Source of the DNA: Clostridiaceae bacterium
GTDB lineage: Bacteria; Bacillota; Clostridia; Oscillospirales; Acutalibacteraceae
Assembly: GCA_021769555.1 (NCBI GenBank)
Contig: JAETSR010000009.1
Location: 20,462 to 84,461 of the forward strand
Reading direction: 5' to 3'
DNA length: 64,000 bases
Shown here: positions 52,289 through 61,250 of the stretch, in pieces
Position numbering within the stretch: the first letter of the stretch is position 1
Layout of the letters: the number at the start of each line of letters is the position of its first letter
Notes under the pieces: model-generated
What the model saw: the letters and a program-made list of their open reading frames with translations, nothing else
Told to the model about the DNA's origin: nothing
Databases searched by the model: none
Translations under genes and position numbers: made by a program

Positions 52289-53137
52289 ATGAGTAAGGAG
52301 ACCTTGCGGTTTGTGAAAATGCACGGCTGCGGGAACGACTACGTGTACTTTGACTGCTTCAACCAGACTATAGAGGACCCGGAGGCCCTCAGCATACGCC
52401 TTTCGGACAGGCATAAGGGCGTGGGCGGCGACGGCATAATAATGGTCTGCCCATCGGACATAGCCGACGGCAAAATGCGTATTTTCAATGCCGACGGCAG
52501 CGAGGCTAAAATGTGCGGCAACGGCATACGGTGCGTGGCGAAGTTTTTATACGACACCGGGCTCTGCCGGAAAAAGCGTTTGGAGATAGACACGTTGAGC
52601 GGCGTGAAATACTGTGATATAATAGAGAAAGACGGCGAGGCCGCGGCTGTGACGGTGGACATGGGCAGAGCGGAGCTTGTGCCGGGGAAAATACCTGTGG
52701 ACCTGCCCGGGGAGCGGATAGTTGGTGAGACGGTGTCCGTGGCCGGGGGAGAGTATGAGGTCACCTGCGTGTCCATGGGGAACCCCCACTGCGTACTGTT
52801 CGGCGGCGACCCCATGGAGCTGGACCTTGAGAGCATTGGGCCGAAGTTTGAGAAGGACCCTATCTTCCCCCAGGGGGTAAACACTGAGTTTATAGAGGTG
52901 ATAGACAGCCATACCCTTAAAATGCGGGTCTGGGAGCGGGGCAGCGGGGAGACCATGGCCTGCGGGACGGGGGCGTGTGCGGCGGCGGTGGCGGCCTGCC
53001 TGAACGGCTATTGCAAGATGGGGGAGGACATAACTGTGCGGCTGAGGGGCGGCGACCTTGTGATTAACTACACTGAGGAGCGGGTGCGCATGACCGGGGA
53101 AGCTGTGCGGGTGTTCGACGGCGAGATAGAGGTTTGA
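52289..53137 (+). CDS. dapF: Diaminopimelate epimerase (free-standing)
   Basis: 282 residues, full length. [12 protein letters not shown] at the N-terminus, catalytic C76 (MCGNG) and C225 (ACGTG), and substrate blocks NADGS, MGNPH and WERGSGET are all present. It converts LL- to meso-diaminopimelate for lysine and cell wall. It is a close paralogue of the DapF half of the carB fusion 2.5 kb upstream; the C-termini are nearly alike ([16 protein letters not shown] here). TTGGAGG precedes the ATG at 52289. dapL, encoding the previous step, lies downstream. Confidence 0.96.
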   Translation: MSKETLRFVKMHGCGNDYVYFDCFNQTIEDPEALSIRLSDRHKGVGGDGIIMVCPSDIADGKMRIFNADGSEAKMCGNGIRCVAKFLYDTGLCRKKRLEIDTLSGVKYCDIIEKDGEAAAVTVDMGRAELVPGKIPVDLPGERIVGETVSVAGGEYEVTCVSMGNPHCVLFGGDPMELDLESIGPKFEKDPIFPQGVNTEFIEVIDSHTLKMRVWERGSGETMACGTGACAAAVAACLNGYCKMGEDITVRLRGGDLVINYTEERVRMTGEAVRVFDGEIEV

Positions 53138-53149
53138 GCGAAGCAAAAG

Positions 53150-53202
53150 CAAAAGTTTCGTCCACCTTTTCAAAGGTGGCGGGGTATGGGGCAGAGCCCC
53201 AC
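53150..53202 (+). repeat. Intergenic hairpin repeat, copy 3 (dapF-pyrG)
   Basis: It begins with AAAAGTTTCG, followed by CACCTTT/AAAGGTG and TGGGGC-AGA-GCCCCA. Same orientation, layout and spacing as the two copies in the flagellar operon, again between two genes of one transcription unit. Confidence 0.75.
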
Positions 53203-53223
53203 AATAGAGAAAGGATGAAAAAC

Positions 53224-54837
53224 ATGGCAAAGTACATTTTTGTAACCGGCGGCGTGGTCTCCGGCCTTGGCAAAGGCATAACAGCGGCCTCTCTGGGCCG
53301 CCTGTTAAAATCCAGAGGCCTAAAAGTAGCCGCCCAGAAGCTGGACCCCTACATCAACGTAGACCCGGGCACCATGAGCCCCTACCAGCACGGCGAGGTC
53401 TACGTGACCGAGGACGGCCTTGAGACAGACCTGGACTTAGGCCACTACGAGCGCTTCATCGACGAGGACTTAAACAAGTTCTCAAACTTAACCACCGGCA
53501 AGGTCTACTGGAACGTGCTCAACAAGGAGCGCCGGGGGGAGTACCTGGGCGAGACCATACAGGTGATACCCCATATCACCTCGGAAATAAAGAGCTTTAT
53601 CTACAGCGTGGGCTCAAAAAACAACGCCGATATAGTGATAACCGAGATAGGCGGCACCGCGGGCGACATCGAGAGCCAGCCATTCTTAGAGGCCATCCGT
53701 CAGGTGAGCCAGGAGGTGGGGCCGGAGAACTCGTTGTTTATACACGTAACCCTGGTGCCATACCTAAAGGGCTCGGGCGAGCACAAGTCGAAGCCCACCC
53801 AGCACTCGGTGAAGGAGCTGCAGGGCATGGGCATCAAGCCCAATATCATTGTTTTGCGCACGGACGTGCCCATAGACGACCATAGTATCTTTGAGAAAAT
53901 AGCCATGTTCTGCAACGTGCGCCCGGACTGCGTTATCGAAAACCTGACAATACCAGTACTTTACGAAGCCCCGATAATGCTGGAAAAGAGCAAGTTCTCT
54001 GACATAGTCTGCCGGGAGCTGAACCTTTCTGTACCCGAGCCAAATATGAACGAGTGGCTGGGCATGGTGGAGAAGATACGCAGCCGCAGGCGCACTGTGC
54101 GCATAGCCCTTGTGGGCAAGTATGTGAAGCTCCACGACGCCTACCTCTCGGTGATGGAGGCCCTGGCCCACGCGGGCTACGACCACAGCGCCAAGGTGGA
54201 CATCGACTGGGTGGACTCCGAGACCCTGGACGAGGAGAACGTCTCCACGCGCCTTGGGGACTGCCACGGCATAATAATCCCCGGCGGCTTTGGGAGCCGG
54301 GGCATAGAGGGCATGGTGCTGGCGGCAAAATTTGCCAGGGAGCGGGACATCCCATACCTTGGCATATGCCTTGGTATGCAGGTGGCTGTGATAGAGTTCT
54401 GCCGGAACGTCTGCGGCATAGAGGACGCAAACTCCGGCGAGTTCGACGAGTACGGCCTGAATAAGGTCATCGACTTCATGCCAGACCAGAACGCCGACAT
54501 AAACAAGGGCGGCACCCTGCGCCTTGGGAGCTACCCCTGCGAGATAGCCCCCGGCACGAAGATGGCGGAGTGCTACGGCCAGGAGCTCATAAACGAGCGC
54601 CACCGCCATAGATATGAGTTCAACAACGACTACCGCGAGACCGTCGAGGAGCACGGCATGAAGATAAGCGGCACCTCCCCGGACGGGAGATTGGTTGAGT
54701 CCGTGGAGCTCCCTGAGAAGCGCTTCTTTGTGGCGGGGCAGTTCCACCCAGAGTTTAAGAGCAGGCCCAATAGGGCGCACCCGCTGTTTAAGGGGTTTGT
54801 AGGCGCGGCGGTGGAGTATGCGGAGGAGAAGGCTTGA
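53224..54837 (+). CDS. pyrG: CTP synthase
   Basis: 537 residues, standard length. The amidoligase domain starts with [16 protein letters not shown]. The C-terminal glutamine amidotransferase domain has Cys382 in GICLGMQ and the His-Glu pair in QFHPEF. It converts UTP to CTP with glutamine nitrogen. The ATG at 53224 is chosen because AAAGGA lies nine bases before it; the frame is open further upstream through repeat copy 3. The stop overlaps the grpB-like start by 4 bases. Confidence 0.97.
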   Translation: MAKYIFVTGGVVSGLGKGITAASLGRLLKSRGLKVAAQKLDPYINVDPGTMSPYQHGEVYVTEDGLETDLDLGHYERFIDEDLNKFSNLTTGKVYWNVLNKERRGEYLGETIQVIPHITSEIKSFIYSVGSKNNADIVITEIGGTAGDIESQPFLEAIRQVSQEVGPENSLFIHVTLVPYLKGSGEHKSKPTQHSVKELQGMGIKPNIIVLRTDVPIDDHSIFEKIAMFCNVRPDCVIENLTIPVLYEAPIMLEKSKFSDIVCRELNLSVPEPNMNEWLGMVEKIRSRRRTVRIALVGKYVKLHDAYLSVMEALAHAGYDHSAKVDIDWVDSETLDEENVSTRLGDCHGIIIPGGFGSRGIEGMVLAAKFARERDIPYLGICLGMQVAVIEFCRNVCGIEDANSGEFDEYGLNKVIDFMPDQNADINKGGTLRLGSYPCEIAPGTKMAECYGQELINERHRHRYEFNNDYRETVEEHGMKISGTSPDGRLVESVELPEKRFFVAGQFHPEFKSRPNRAHPLFKGFVGAAVEYAEEKA

Positions 54838-55373
54838 CCGGCCTAAAGCGCGGCACGGTCAGCCTCAGCCCCCACGACCCTGAGTGGAGCGCAAAGGCCC
54901 GGGAGACCATCCAAGTGCTCTGGGAGGTCTTCGGTGACAGCGCCATTGACATCCAGCACATCGGCAGTACGGCCATAGACGGCATAAAAGCAAAGCCCAT
55001 CATAGACATCGCCGTGGGAGTTGAGAGCATGGAGGGCCTGCCCATTGACAGGCTCCTTGAGCGTGGCTTTCAGGAGCGGCACAACCGATTCTCAAGCAAC
55101 CTGCTCTATGTGCTTGAGACTGAGGACATGATTCGCACCCATCAGGTGCATATTTTGGAGCACGACAGCCTGCAGTGGCACAACTATGTTGACCTGCGGG
55201 ATTACATGAACGCCTTCCCTGAGAGGGCGCGGGAGTATGAGGCGCTGAAAATCAGGCTTCAGAGAGAGTGCGATAACGTGCAGACGGCGTATACTGACGG
55301 CAAGCACGACTATATGGAGAGGACGCTGAGAGAGGCGCGGGAGTATGCGCGAAACAGGGGGCGGCATGACTGA
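54834..55373 (+). CDS. GrpB family protein (UPF0157)
   Basis: 179 residues. The GrpB pattern is clear: [10 protein letters not shown], then [22 protein letters not shown]. The fold is nucleotidyltransferase-like, and the biochemical role is not settled. Translation starts at TTG with GGAGGAG upstream, overlapping the pyrG stop, so the gene is coupled to pyrG. Confidence 0.9.
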   Translation: MTGLKRGTVSLSPHDPEWSAKARETIQVLWEVFGDSAIDIQHIGSTAIDGIKAKPIIDIAVGVESMEGLPIDRLLERGFQERHNRFSSNLLYVLETEDMIRTHQVHILEHDSLQWHNYVDLRDYMNAFPERAREYEALKIRLQRECDNVQTAYTDGKHDYMERTLREAREYARNRGRHD

Positions 55374-56040
55374 CATAGTACACGCTGCGGCAGAGGAATT
55401 AGCAGAGCTCGCGGCCGGGGTGCCCGAGGGGAAGCACATAGCCACCGGGGATATCCGGCGGCTCTCGGGGAGGCTCTACAGGCAGGCGGGGGTGAGGGAC
55501 ATTGACGGTGTGCTCGCCCTGTGCGGGGAGCTTTTGGAGCGGCGAGACTGGGCCCTTGGAGTGATTGCCTTCGACTGGGCGCATAGGGTGAGGGCGCAGT
55601 ATAGGCCGGGAACCTATGAGGTGTTCTACCGGTGGCTGAAGGAGTACGTGCGGGGCTGGGGCGACTGCGACGACTTCTGCACCCACGCCTTCGGCGAACT
55701 GCTCCGGCAGTATAAGGAGCTGTTCCCAAGGGTGAGGGAGTGGACGAGAGACGGCGATTTCTGGGTGAGAAGGGCCTCGGCGGTGGTGCTCATACCGTCC
55801 ATAATGAGGGACGAACGCGCCGGGCTTGAGCCGTATGCCATAGCAGACCGGCTTATGGCCGACCCCCATTACCTGGTGCAAAAGGGCTACGGCTGGATGC
55901 TCAAATGCCTGTCTACAGTGGACAGGGCGGGAGTGGAGAGCTATCTTGAGGCCCATTTCCGGGATATGCCAAGAGTGGCCTACAGATATGCCCTGGAAAA
56001 ATTTGACAGGGAGACCAGAGACAGACTGATAGCTTTATAA
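55366..56040 (+). CDS. DNA alkylation repair protein, AlkD-like
   Basis: 224 residues, all helical, with the HEAT-like repeats of the AlkD family. The Trp/Asp-rich segment VRGWGDCDDFCTHAFGELL and FWVRRASAVVLI match conserved family positions. AlkD enzymes remove alkylated bases, although many relatives lack proven activity. The ATG at 55366 overlaps the previous stop by 8 bases; an ATG at 55345 is an alternative. Confidence 0.85.
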   Translation: MTDIVHAAAEELAELAAGVPEGKHIATGDIRRLSGRLYRQAGVRDIDGVLALCGELLERRDWALGVIAFDWAHRVRAQYRPGTYEVFYRWLKEYVRGWGDCDDFCTHAFGELLRQYKELFPRVREWTRDGDFWVRRASAVVLIPSIMRDERAGLEPYAIADRLMADPHYLVQKGYGWMLKCLSTVDRAGVESYLEAHFRDMPRVAYRYALEKFDRETRDRLIAL

Positions 56041-56059
56041 CCAGAAAGGATGATATAAA

Positions 56060-57235
56060 TTGAAGCTAAACGGCAATTTCCAGAATCTTGAGCAGAGCTA
56101 TTTGTTCGTGACCATCGCAAAGAAGGTGAACGAGTTCACCGAGAGCCACCCCGACAATGAGCTCATCAGAATGGGCATCGGCGACGTGACCCTGCCCCTC
56201 GCCCCGATAGTCATTGAGGCCATGCACAAGGCCACCGACGAGATGGCCCATAAGGAGACATTCAGGGGCTACTCCCCGGACAGCAACGGCTACCCCTTCC
56301 TGAGGGAGGCCATTGCGGGGTACTATAGGGGCCTGGGTGTGGACGTTGAGGCGGAGGAGGTCTTTGTAGGCGACGGAGCCAAGTCCGACGTGGGCAACAT
56401 AGTCGATATATTCGACAATGCCAACACCGTCTTGGTGCCCGACCCGGTGTACCCGGTCTACGTTGACACCAACATCATGTCCGGCAGGAAGATAGTCTAC
56501 GCCGACGCCAACATGGACAACGGCTTTTTGCCCATGCCCAAGGAGGGGCACCCTGCGGACATAATCTACATCTGCTCCCCCAATAACCCCACCGGCGCTG
56601 TGTATAATCATGAACAGCTCAGGGCCTGGGTGGACTACGCCCTAGACCAAAAGGCCGTGATACTCTTCGACTCGGCCTATGAGAGCTTTGTCTCCCCGGG
56701 GCTACCCAGGAGCATCTTCGAGATACCCGGCGCGGAGAAGTGCGCCATCGAGTTCTGCTCCCTCTCAAAGACCGCGGGCTTTACAGGTATGCGCTGCGGC
56801 TACACGGTCATAAAGAAGGAGCTCACTTTCGACGGCGTATCAGCAGCCGCCCTCTGGCAGCGCCGCCAGGGCAGCAAGTTCAACGGCGTGAACTACATCA
56901 CCCAGCGGGCCGCCGAGGCGGTCTTCACCCCCGAGGGCATCAAGCAGACTCAGGACGCCGTGGCCTACTATAAGCGCAACGCCCAGGTGATGGTGGAGGC
57001 CCTCAGGGAGCTTGGCTACTGGTTCACCGGCGGCGAAAACTCCCCCTATGTCTGGTTCAAGTGCCCGAATAATATGGGCGGCTGGGAGTACTTCGACTAT
57101 CTCCTCAACGAGAAGCAGATTGTGGGCACCCCCGGCGAGGGTTTTGGCAAGAACGGCGCGGGGTGCATGAGGCTGTCGGCCTTCGGGGACGCTGAGAAGA
57201 CCAAAGAGGCCATGGAGCGCATAAAGAAGGGATAA
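56060..57235 (+). CDS. dapL: LL-diaminopimelate aminotransferase
   Basis: 391 residues. The PLP lysine lies in SLSKTAGFTGMRCG. Other hallmarks are IRMGIGDVTLPL, EEVFVGDGAKSDVGNI and SPNNPTGAVY. It converts tetrahydrodipicolinate directly to LL-diaminopimelate, giving the substrate for the two DapF domains in this window. Translation starts at TTG with AGAAAGGATG upstream. Confidence 0.96.
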   Translation: MKLNGNFQNLEQSYLFVTIAKKVNEFTESHPDNELIRMGIGDVTLPLAPIVIEAMHKATDEMAHKETFRGYSPDSNGYPFLREAIAGYYRGLGVDVEAEEVFVGDGAKSDVGNIVDIFDNANTVLVPDPVYPVYVDTNIMSGRKIVYADANMDNGFLPMPKEGHPADIIYICSPNNPTGAVYNHEQLRAWVDYALDQKAVILFDSAYESFVSPGLPRSIFEIPGAEKCAIEFCSLSKTAGFTGMRCGYTVIKKELTFDGVSAAALWQRRQGSKFNGVNYITQRAAEAVFTPEGIKQTQDAVAYYKRNAQVMVEALRELGYWFTGGENSPYVWFKCPNNMGGWEYFDYLLNEKQIVGTPGEGFGKNGAGCMRLSAFGDAEKTKEAMERIKKG

Positions 57236-57239
57236 GACT

Positions 57240-57629
57240 ATGGAGACATGGGAGAAAATGTTCCGAGCGGCAAAGGCCGTGCAGAATGACAGGAAGATAT
57301 CGGAATACGTGGAGGCGGGAGGAGTTGCCGCCGCGGTGCTGTCGGGCTCGGGGAAGATATATACCGGGGTCTGCATAGATACATGTGCCACACTGGGAAT
57401 TTGCGCCGAGCGCAACGCCATTTTTAATATGATAACAAACGGCGAGCAGGAGATAAAGCGCGTCCTCGCCATCATGCCCGACGGCAAAAGCGGCGCCCCC
57501 TGCGGCGCGTGCCGGGAGCTGATGGTGCAGCTCATGCCTGATAAATACAGGGACATAGAGATACTCATGGACTATGAGAGCAAGAGAGTGGTGACCCTGG
57601 GGGAGCTCACCCCGGAATGGTGGATATGA
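57240..57629 (+). CDS. Cytidine deaminase family protein
   Basis: 129 residues. The zinc site is formed by ICAERNA, with cysteine ligand and catalytic glutamate, and PCGACRE. It may deaminate cytidine or deoxycytidine to feed pyrimidine salvage, in keeping with carAB and pyrG nearby. The sequence is somewhat divergent from standard Cdd, so a related blasticidin-deaminase-like enzyme is possible. It starts 4 bases after dapL. Confidence 0.85.
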   Translation: METWEKMFRAAKAVQNDRKISEYVEAGGVAAAVLSGSGKIYTGVCIDTCATLGICAERNAIFNMITNGEQEIKRVLAIMPDGKSGAPCGACRELMVQLMPDKYRDIEILMDYESKRVVTLGELTPEWWI

Positions 57630-57630
57630 T

Positions 57631-58377
57631 ATGCTAAGCATATACAACGCCTTCGGCTACACCCTCGACTGGCAGGAGCGCTATAACCTCATAAAAGCGG
57701 CGGGCTTCGACGGCGTCATGCTCTGGTGGAGCGACGGCTTCGGCCGCGGCCCCGGCTATGAGCAAGACCCGGAGCGGGCCCGGAACGCCGGGCTCACCGT
57801 CGAGAACATCCACGCGCCTGTCCAGTGGCAGAACGACCTGTCCCTTAATAATCAGGCCGGGGAGAGCCTGTTTGAGGCCTATACAAAGTGCGTCCGGGAC
57901 TGCGCGCAGTACCGTGTGCCGGCAGTGGTGATACACCTGCCCAACGATAAATACCCCCTGAACGAGCTGGGTGTGGAGCGGATAGGCCGCCTCAGTGGGC
58001 TGGCAGAGGAGCTGGGCGTTAAGATTGCCATGGAGAATATCTTCAACACGAAAAATCTCTGTAGGGCTCTCGAAAGCTACCCCGCTCTCGGCCTCTGCTA
58101 CGACAGCTGCCACTATGCCAACGACCCCGACGCCCCGGACCTGCTGAAAATGTACGGCGGCAGGCTCACTGCCCTGCACCTTCACGACAACGGCGGCGCG
58201 CGTGGCCAGCACCAGCTCCCCTTTGACGGAAACATCGACTGGCCCCGGGTGATGGGGGAGATAGCCGCGACCGGCTATACCGGCCCGGTCTCCCTTGAGC
58301 CAATGAACTGGGGCTATGAGCATATGGACATAAGGGAGTTCCTTGATTTGGCGTATGAGAGAGCGGTCAAACTATAA
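57631..58377 (+). CDS. Sugar phosphate isomerase/epimerase (TIM barrel)
   Basis: 248 residues of the xylose-isomerase-like AP-endonuclease-2 superfamily. Metal-ligand-bearing strands are visible: IHAPV, VVIHLPND, IAMENIF, LCYDSCHY, LHLHDN and SLEPMNW. The substrate is not predictable. The ATG is 1 base after the stop of the deaminase gene. Confidence 0.85.
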   Translation: MLSIYNAFGYTLDWQERYNLIKAAGFDGVMLWWSDGFGRGPGYEQDPERARNAGLTVENIHAPVQWQNDLSLNNQAGESLFEAYTKCVRDCAQYRVPAVVIHLPNDKYPLNELGVERIGRLSGLAEELGVKIAMENIFNTKNLCRALESYPALGLCYDSCHYANDPDAPDLLKMYGGRLTALHLHDNGGARGQHQLPFDGNIDWPRVMGEIAATGYTGPVSLEPMNWGYEHMDIREFLDLAYERAVKL

Positions 58378-58407
58378 AACCCATTTGGACTGTGAGGAGG
58401 TAATGGA

Positions 58408-59034
58408 TTGAACGAATCGGAGCTTTATAGAGAGCTTGGAATATTGACAAAGGACAGGAACAAATGGAAAGAGAACATTCCGTATGTTTCGTCCCTGCTT
58501 ACTCATGGATCCGTGAAAATACAGGCAAAGGCACTCTGGCTGCTTGGCGAGATGGGACTTGCATATCCTCTGTCAGTACAAGACACAGTTCCTATAATAG
58601 CTTCTTTCTGTGATAGTCCGGCGCCGCTTTTGCGGGAGCGTGCGGTGAACGCACTGGGTAGAATAGGACGGGGCGGCTATCATATAATCGAACCCTTCTG
58701 GACAGACATGTTTCGTTTTGCATCTGATGAGGAGGCGAAGGTCAGGCTGAGCTTTATCTGGGCGTCAGAAAATATCGCCACGAACACTCCCGGTATTTAT
58801 GAGAAATATATGCCGGTATTTGAGAAGCTCCTGTACGATGCGGATGACAAGGTAAGAATGGAGGCACCGGAGATCTTCCGCGTGCTCGGTAAACGGAGGC
58901 CGGAGTTCGTCAGACCTTTTGTGAAAAAACTACGGCAAATATCGGAAACAGATAGTAACCGTGTCGTGAGGATCCACAGTTTGGGCGCGATAAAAGCGGT
59001 CGCATCAGAGCAGGCAAATTCCACTTTTAGTTAG
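58408..59034 (+). CDS. HEAT-repeat protein
   Basis: 208 residues made of helical HEAT-like repeats (KIQAKALWLLGEMG, LLRERAVNALGRIG, KVRMEAPEIFRVLG). Such proteins usually bind other proteins; no catalytic motif is seen. Translation starts at TTG after GAGGAGG. The DNA is poorer in G+C than its neighbours: 56 of 120 bases in 58501-58620. It also uses different codons, suggesting acquisition from another genome. Confidence 0.75.
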   Translation: MNESELYRELGILTKDRNKWKENIPYVSSLLTHGSVKIQAKALWLLGEMGLAYPLSVQDTVPIIASFCDSPAPLLRERAVNALGRIGRGGYHIIEPFWTDMFRFASDEEAKVRLSFIWASENIATNTPGIYEKYMPVFEKLLYDADDKVRMEAPEIFRVLGKRRPEFVRPFVKKLRQISETDSNRVVRIHSLGAIKAVASEQANSTFS

Positions 59035-59084
59035 CAGCGCAAATCCAGAACAGACCCTAAAAAACATAGAAAGTCGGTGATTTT

Positions 59085-60578
59085 ATGACACTGGGCAAGT
59101 ACATCCTGGCTATCGACCAGGGCACCACCAGCACCCGCGCCATCCTCTTCGACGCGTTGGGCGGCATTGCGGCGGTGGAACAGCAGGAGTTCCCCCAGAT
59201 ATACCCCAAGCCCGGCTATGTTGAGCACGACGCGGTGAAGATACTCCAGACGGCAATTTATGCCGCCCGGGCAGCGGTGGCGAAAGCCGGCATTACCGCC
59301 GGGGACGTGGCCGCCATAAGCATTACCAACCAGCGGGAGACCACCGTGGCCTGGGACAGGCATACGGGCATACCCGTATGCAACGCCATAGTCTGGCAGT
59401 GCCGGCGCACGGCCCCCGACTGCGAGCGCCTCACGGCCCTGGGGCTGGGGGAATACATAAAGGACAAGACCGGCCTGCTGATAGACCCCTACTTCTCCGG
59501 CACCAAGATGAAGTGGGTATTAGACAATGTTCCCGCCGCCAGGGACCTTGCGGACAAGGGCAGGCTCTGCCTCGGCACAATAGACAGCTGGCTGGTTTTC
59601 TCCCTCACCGAGGGGAGGTCCTTCGTCACGGACATCTCAAACGCCTCCCGCACCATGCTCATGGACATAAATAAGCACTGCTGGGACGAAACTATGCTCA
59701 GGGAGCTGGGCATACCAGAGAGCGCCCTGCCCAAAATAGTTGAGTGCGGCGGGGATATAGGCATGTGCAGCAAGACCCTCCTGGGCCGGGAGATACCCAT
59801 CGCCGGCATGGCCGGGGACCAGCACGCGGCCCTCTTCGGCCAGTGCTGCTTTGATAAGGGCATGGCCAAGAATACCTACGGCACCGGCTGCTTCGTGCTG
59901 ATGAACACCGGGGATGAGCCCGTCCGCTCAAAGGGCCTGCTCACCACCGTCGCCTGGAAGCTGAACGGTAAAACCGTCTACGCTTTAGAGGGCAGCGCCT
60001 TTAACGCGGGCTCTGCAATCCAGTGGCTCCGGGACGAGCTGAAGATGATAGAGTCCCCCCAGGAGGCAGACCGGCTGGCCGAAACGGTGGAGGACACCGG
60101 CGGCGTGAGCTTCGTCCCGGCCTTCACGGGCCTGGGCGCGCCCTACTGGGACATGTACGCCAGAGGCGCGCTCCTGGGCATAACCCGGGGCACCCAGCGT
60201 GCCCACGTCTGCCGGGCCGTGCTTGAGAGCATAGCCCTTGAGAGCTATGACCTGATACACACCATGGAGCAGGAGGCCGGAGTGGACCTCCCGGAGCTCC
60301 GTGTGGACGGCGGCGCCTCAAGAAGCCGATTCCTCATGCAGTACCAGGCGGATATCTCGAACAGGCACGTAAAGCGCCCCGCCTGCCTTGAGACCACCGC
60401 CCTTGGCTCAGCAATGCTGGCCGGCCTCTCCGTGGGCCTCTGGGAGAGTCAGGACGCCCTTCGAGCCCTCTGGCGTGAGGACCAGACCTTTATCCCCGAC
60501 TGCCCGCAGGAGCTCCGCGAGCAGAACCTTGCCCGGTGGCATAAGGCTGTGGAGAGAAGCAGGGGCTGGGCGGAATAA
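59085..60578 (+). CDS. glpK: Glycerol kinase
   Basis: 497 residues. The FGGY-kinase ATP site begins ILAIDQGTTSTRAILFD, and the family signatures SNASRTMLMDI and RVDGGASRSRFLMQ are present. It phosphorylates glycerol to glycerol 3-phosphate. No glpF or glpD lies nearby. The start is an ATG with a modest GTGATTTT-type upstream region lacking a strong ribosome site. Confidence 0.96.
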   Translation: MTLGKYILAIDQGTTSTRAILFDALGGIAAVEQQEFPQIYPKPGYVEHDAVKILQTAIYAARAAVAKAGITAGDVAAISITNQRETTVAWDRHTGIPVCNAIVWQCRRTAPDCERLTALGLGEYIKDKTGLLIDPYFSGTKMKWVLDNVPAARDLADKGRLCLGTIDSWLVFSLTEGRSFVTDISNASRTMLMDINKHCWDETMLRELGIPESALPKIVECGGDIGMCSKTLLGREIPIAGMAGDQHAALFGQCCFDKGMAKNTYGTGCFVLMNTGDEPVRSKGLLTTVAWKLNGKTVYALEGSAFNAGSAIQWLRDELKMIESPQEADRLAETVEDTGGVSFVPAFTGLGAPYWDMYARGALLGITRGTQRAHVCRAVLESIALESYDLIHTMEQEAGVDLPELRVDGGASRSRFLMQYQADISNRHVKRPACLETTALGSAMLAGLSVGLWESQDALRALWREDQTFIPDCPQELREQNLARWHKAVERSRGWAE

Positions 60579-60622
60579 ACTAGGGTGCAGGACAAAAAAT
60601 ACAGGTAAGGAGGAGCGGTACA

Positions 60623-61198
60623 ATGGAAAACCCGGCTGAGTATTACCAGGACGATGTGTGGGAGGAGCTTATTGACGGCGTGACAGTGGCCATGTCGCCA
60701 AGGCCTGCCACGGACCATAATCAGGTCACATATAACCTATACCCAATTTTTTCAGGATATTTAAAGGGCAAAGTATGCAGGTATTTCGGCGACGGCATGG
60801 ACCTCTATCTTACTGAAAAGGACCGCTTTGTCCCCGACGGCATGGTGGTCTGCGACCCTGACAAGGTAAAAGGAAACGGCGTATACGGCGCGCCGGATTT
60901 GGTGGTGGAAGTCCTGTCACCAAGTACGGTCAAGCGCGACCGCGGCTATAAGCGGCAGGTCTACGAGCAGTGCGGGGTAAAAGAATACTGGATTGTAAAT
61001 CCAAAGGACAGGTCTATAGAAATCTACTGCCTAAAAAGCGGCAGGCTTGAGTTTGACAATATCTTTGCCCTCTATCACGAAAGCGACCTGTGCAAGCACA
61101 CTCAGGAAGAGCGCGACGCCCTCCCCAAAACCTTCAAATGCAGCCTCTTCGACGACCTTGACATCAGCATAGAGGACGTATTCGACCGCGTGGAATAA
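60623..61198 (+). CDS. Uma2-family PD-(D/E)XK nuclease-like protein
   Basis: 191 residues. The PD-(D/E)xK core reads VPDGMVV, then PDLVVEVLSPST and a K in RQVYEQCGVKEYWIV. The family is common in several copies per genome, and its biological role is unknown. AAGGAGGAGC precedes the ATG. It stands alone between glpK and a terminator. Confidence 0.9.
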   Translation: MENPAEYYQDDVWEELIDGVTVAMSPRPATDHNQVTYNLYPIFSGYLKGKVCRYFGDGMDLYLTEKDRFVPDGMVVCDPDKVKGNGVYGAPDLVVEVLSPSTVKRDRGYKRQVYEQCGVKEYWIVNPKDRSIEIYCLKSGRLEFDNIFALYHESDLCKHTQEERDALPKTFKCSLFDDLDISIEDVFDRVE

Positions 61199-61202
61199 AA
61201 AA

Positions 61203-61235
61203 TACCGCCGCCGGAGCTCAAATCCGACGGCGGTA
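61203..61235. terminator. Terminator between convergent genes
   Basis: TACCGCCG (61203-61210) pairs with CGGCGGTA (61228-61235), extended by CGG/CCG after one mismatch, with a 9-base loop. On the minus strand the stem is followed by a T6 run, ideal for ending the oligopeptidase gene. Confidence 0.85.
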
Positions 61236-61250
61236 CTATTATAGCGCCTA

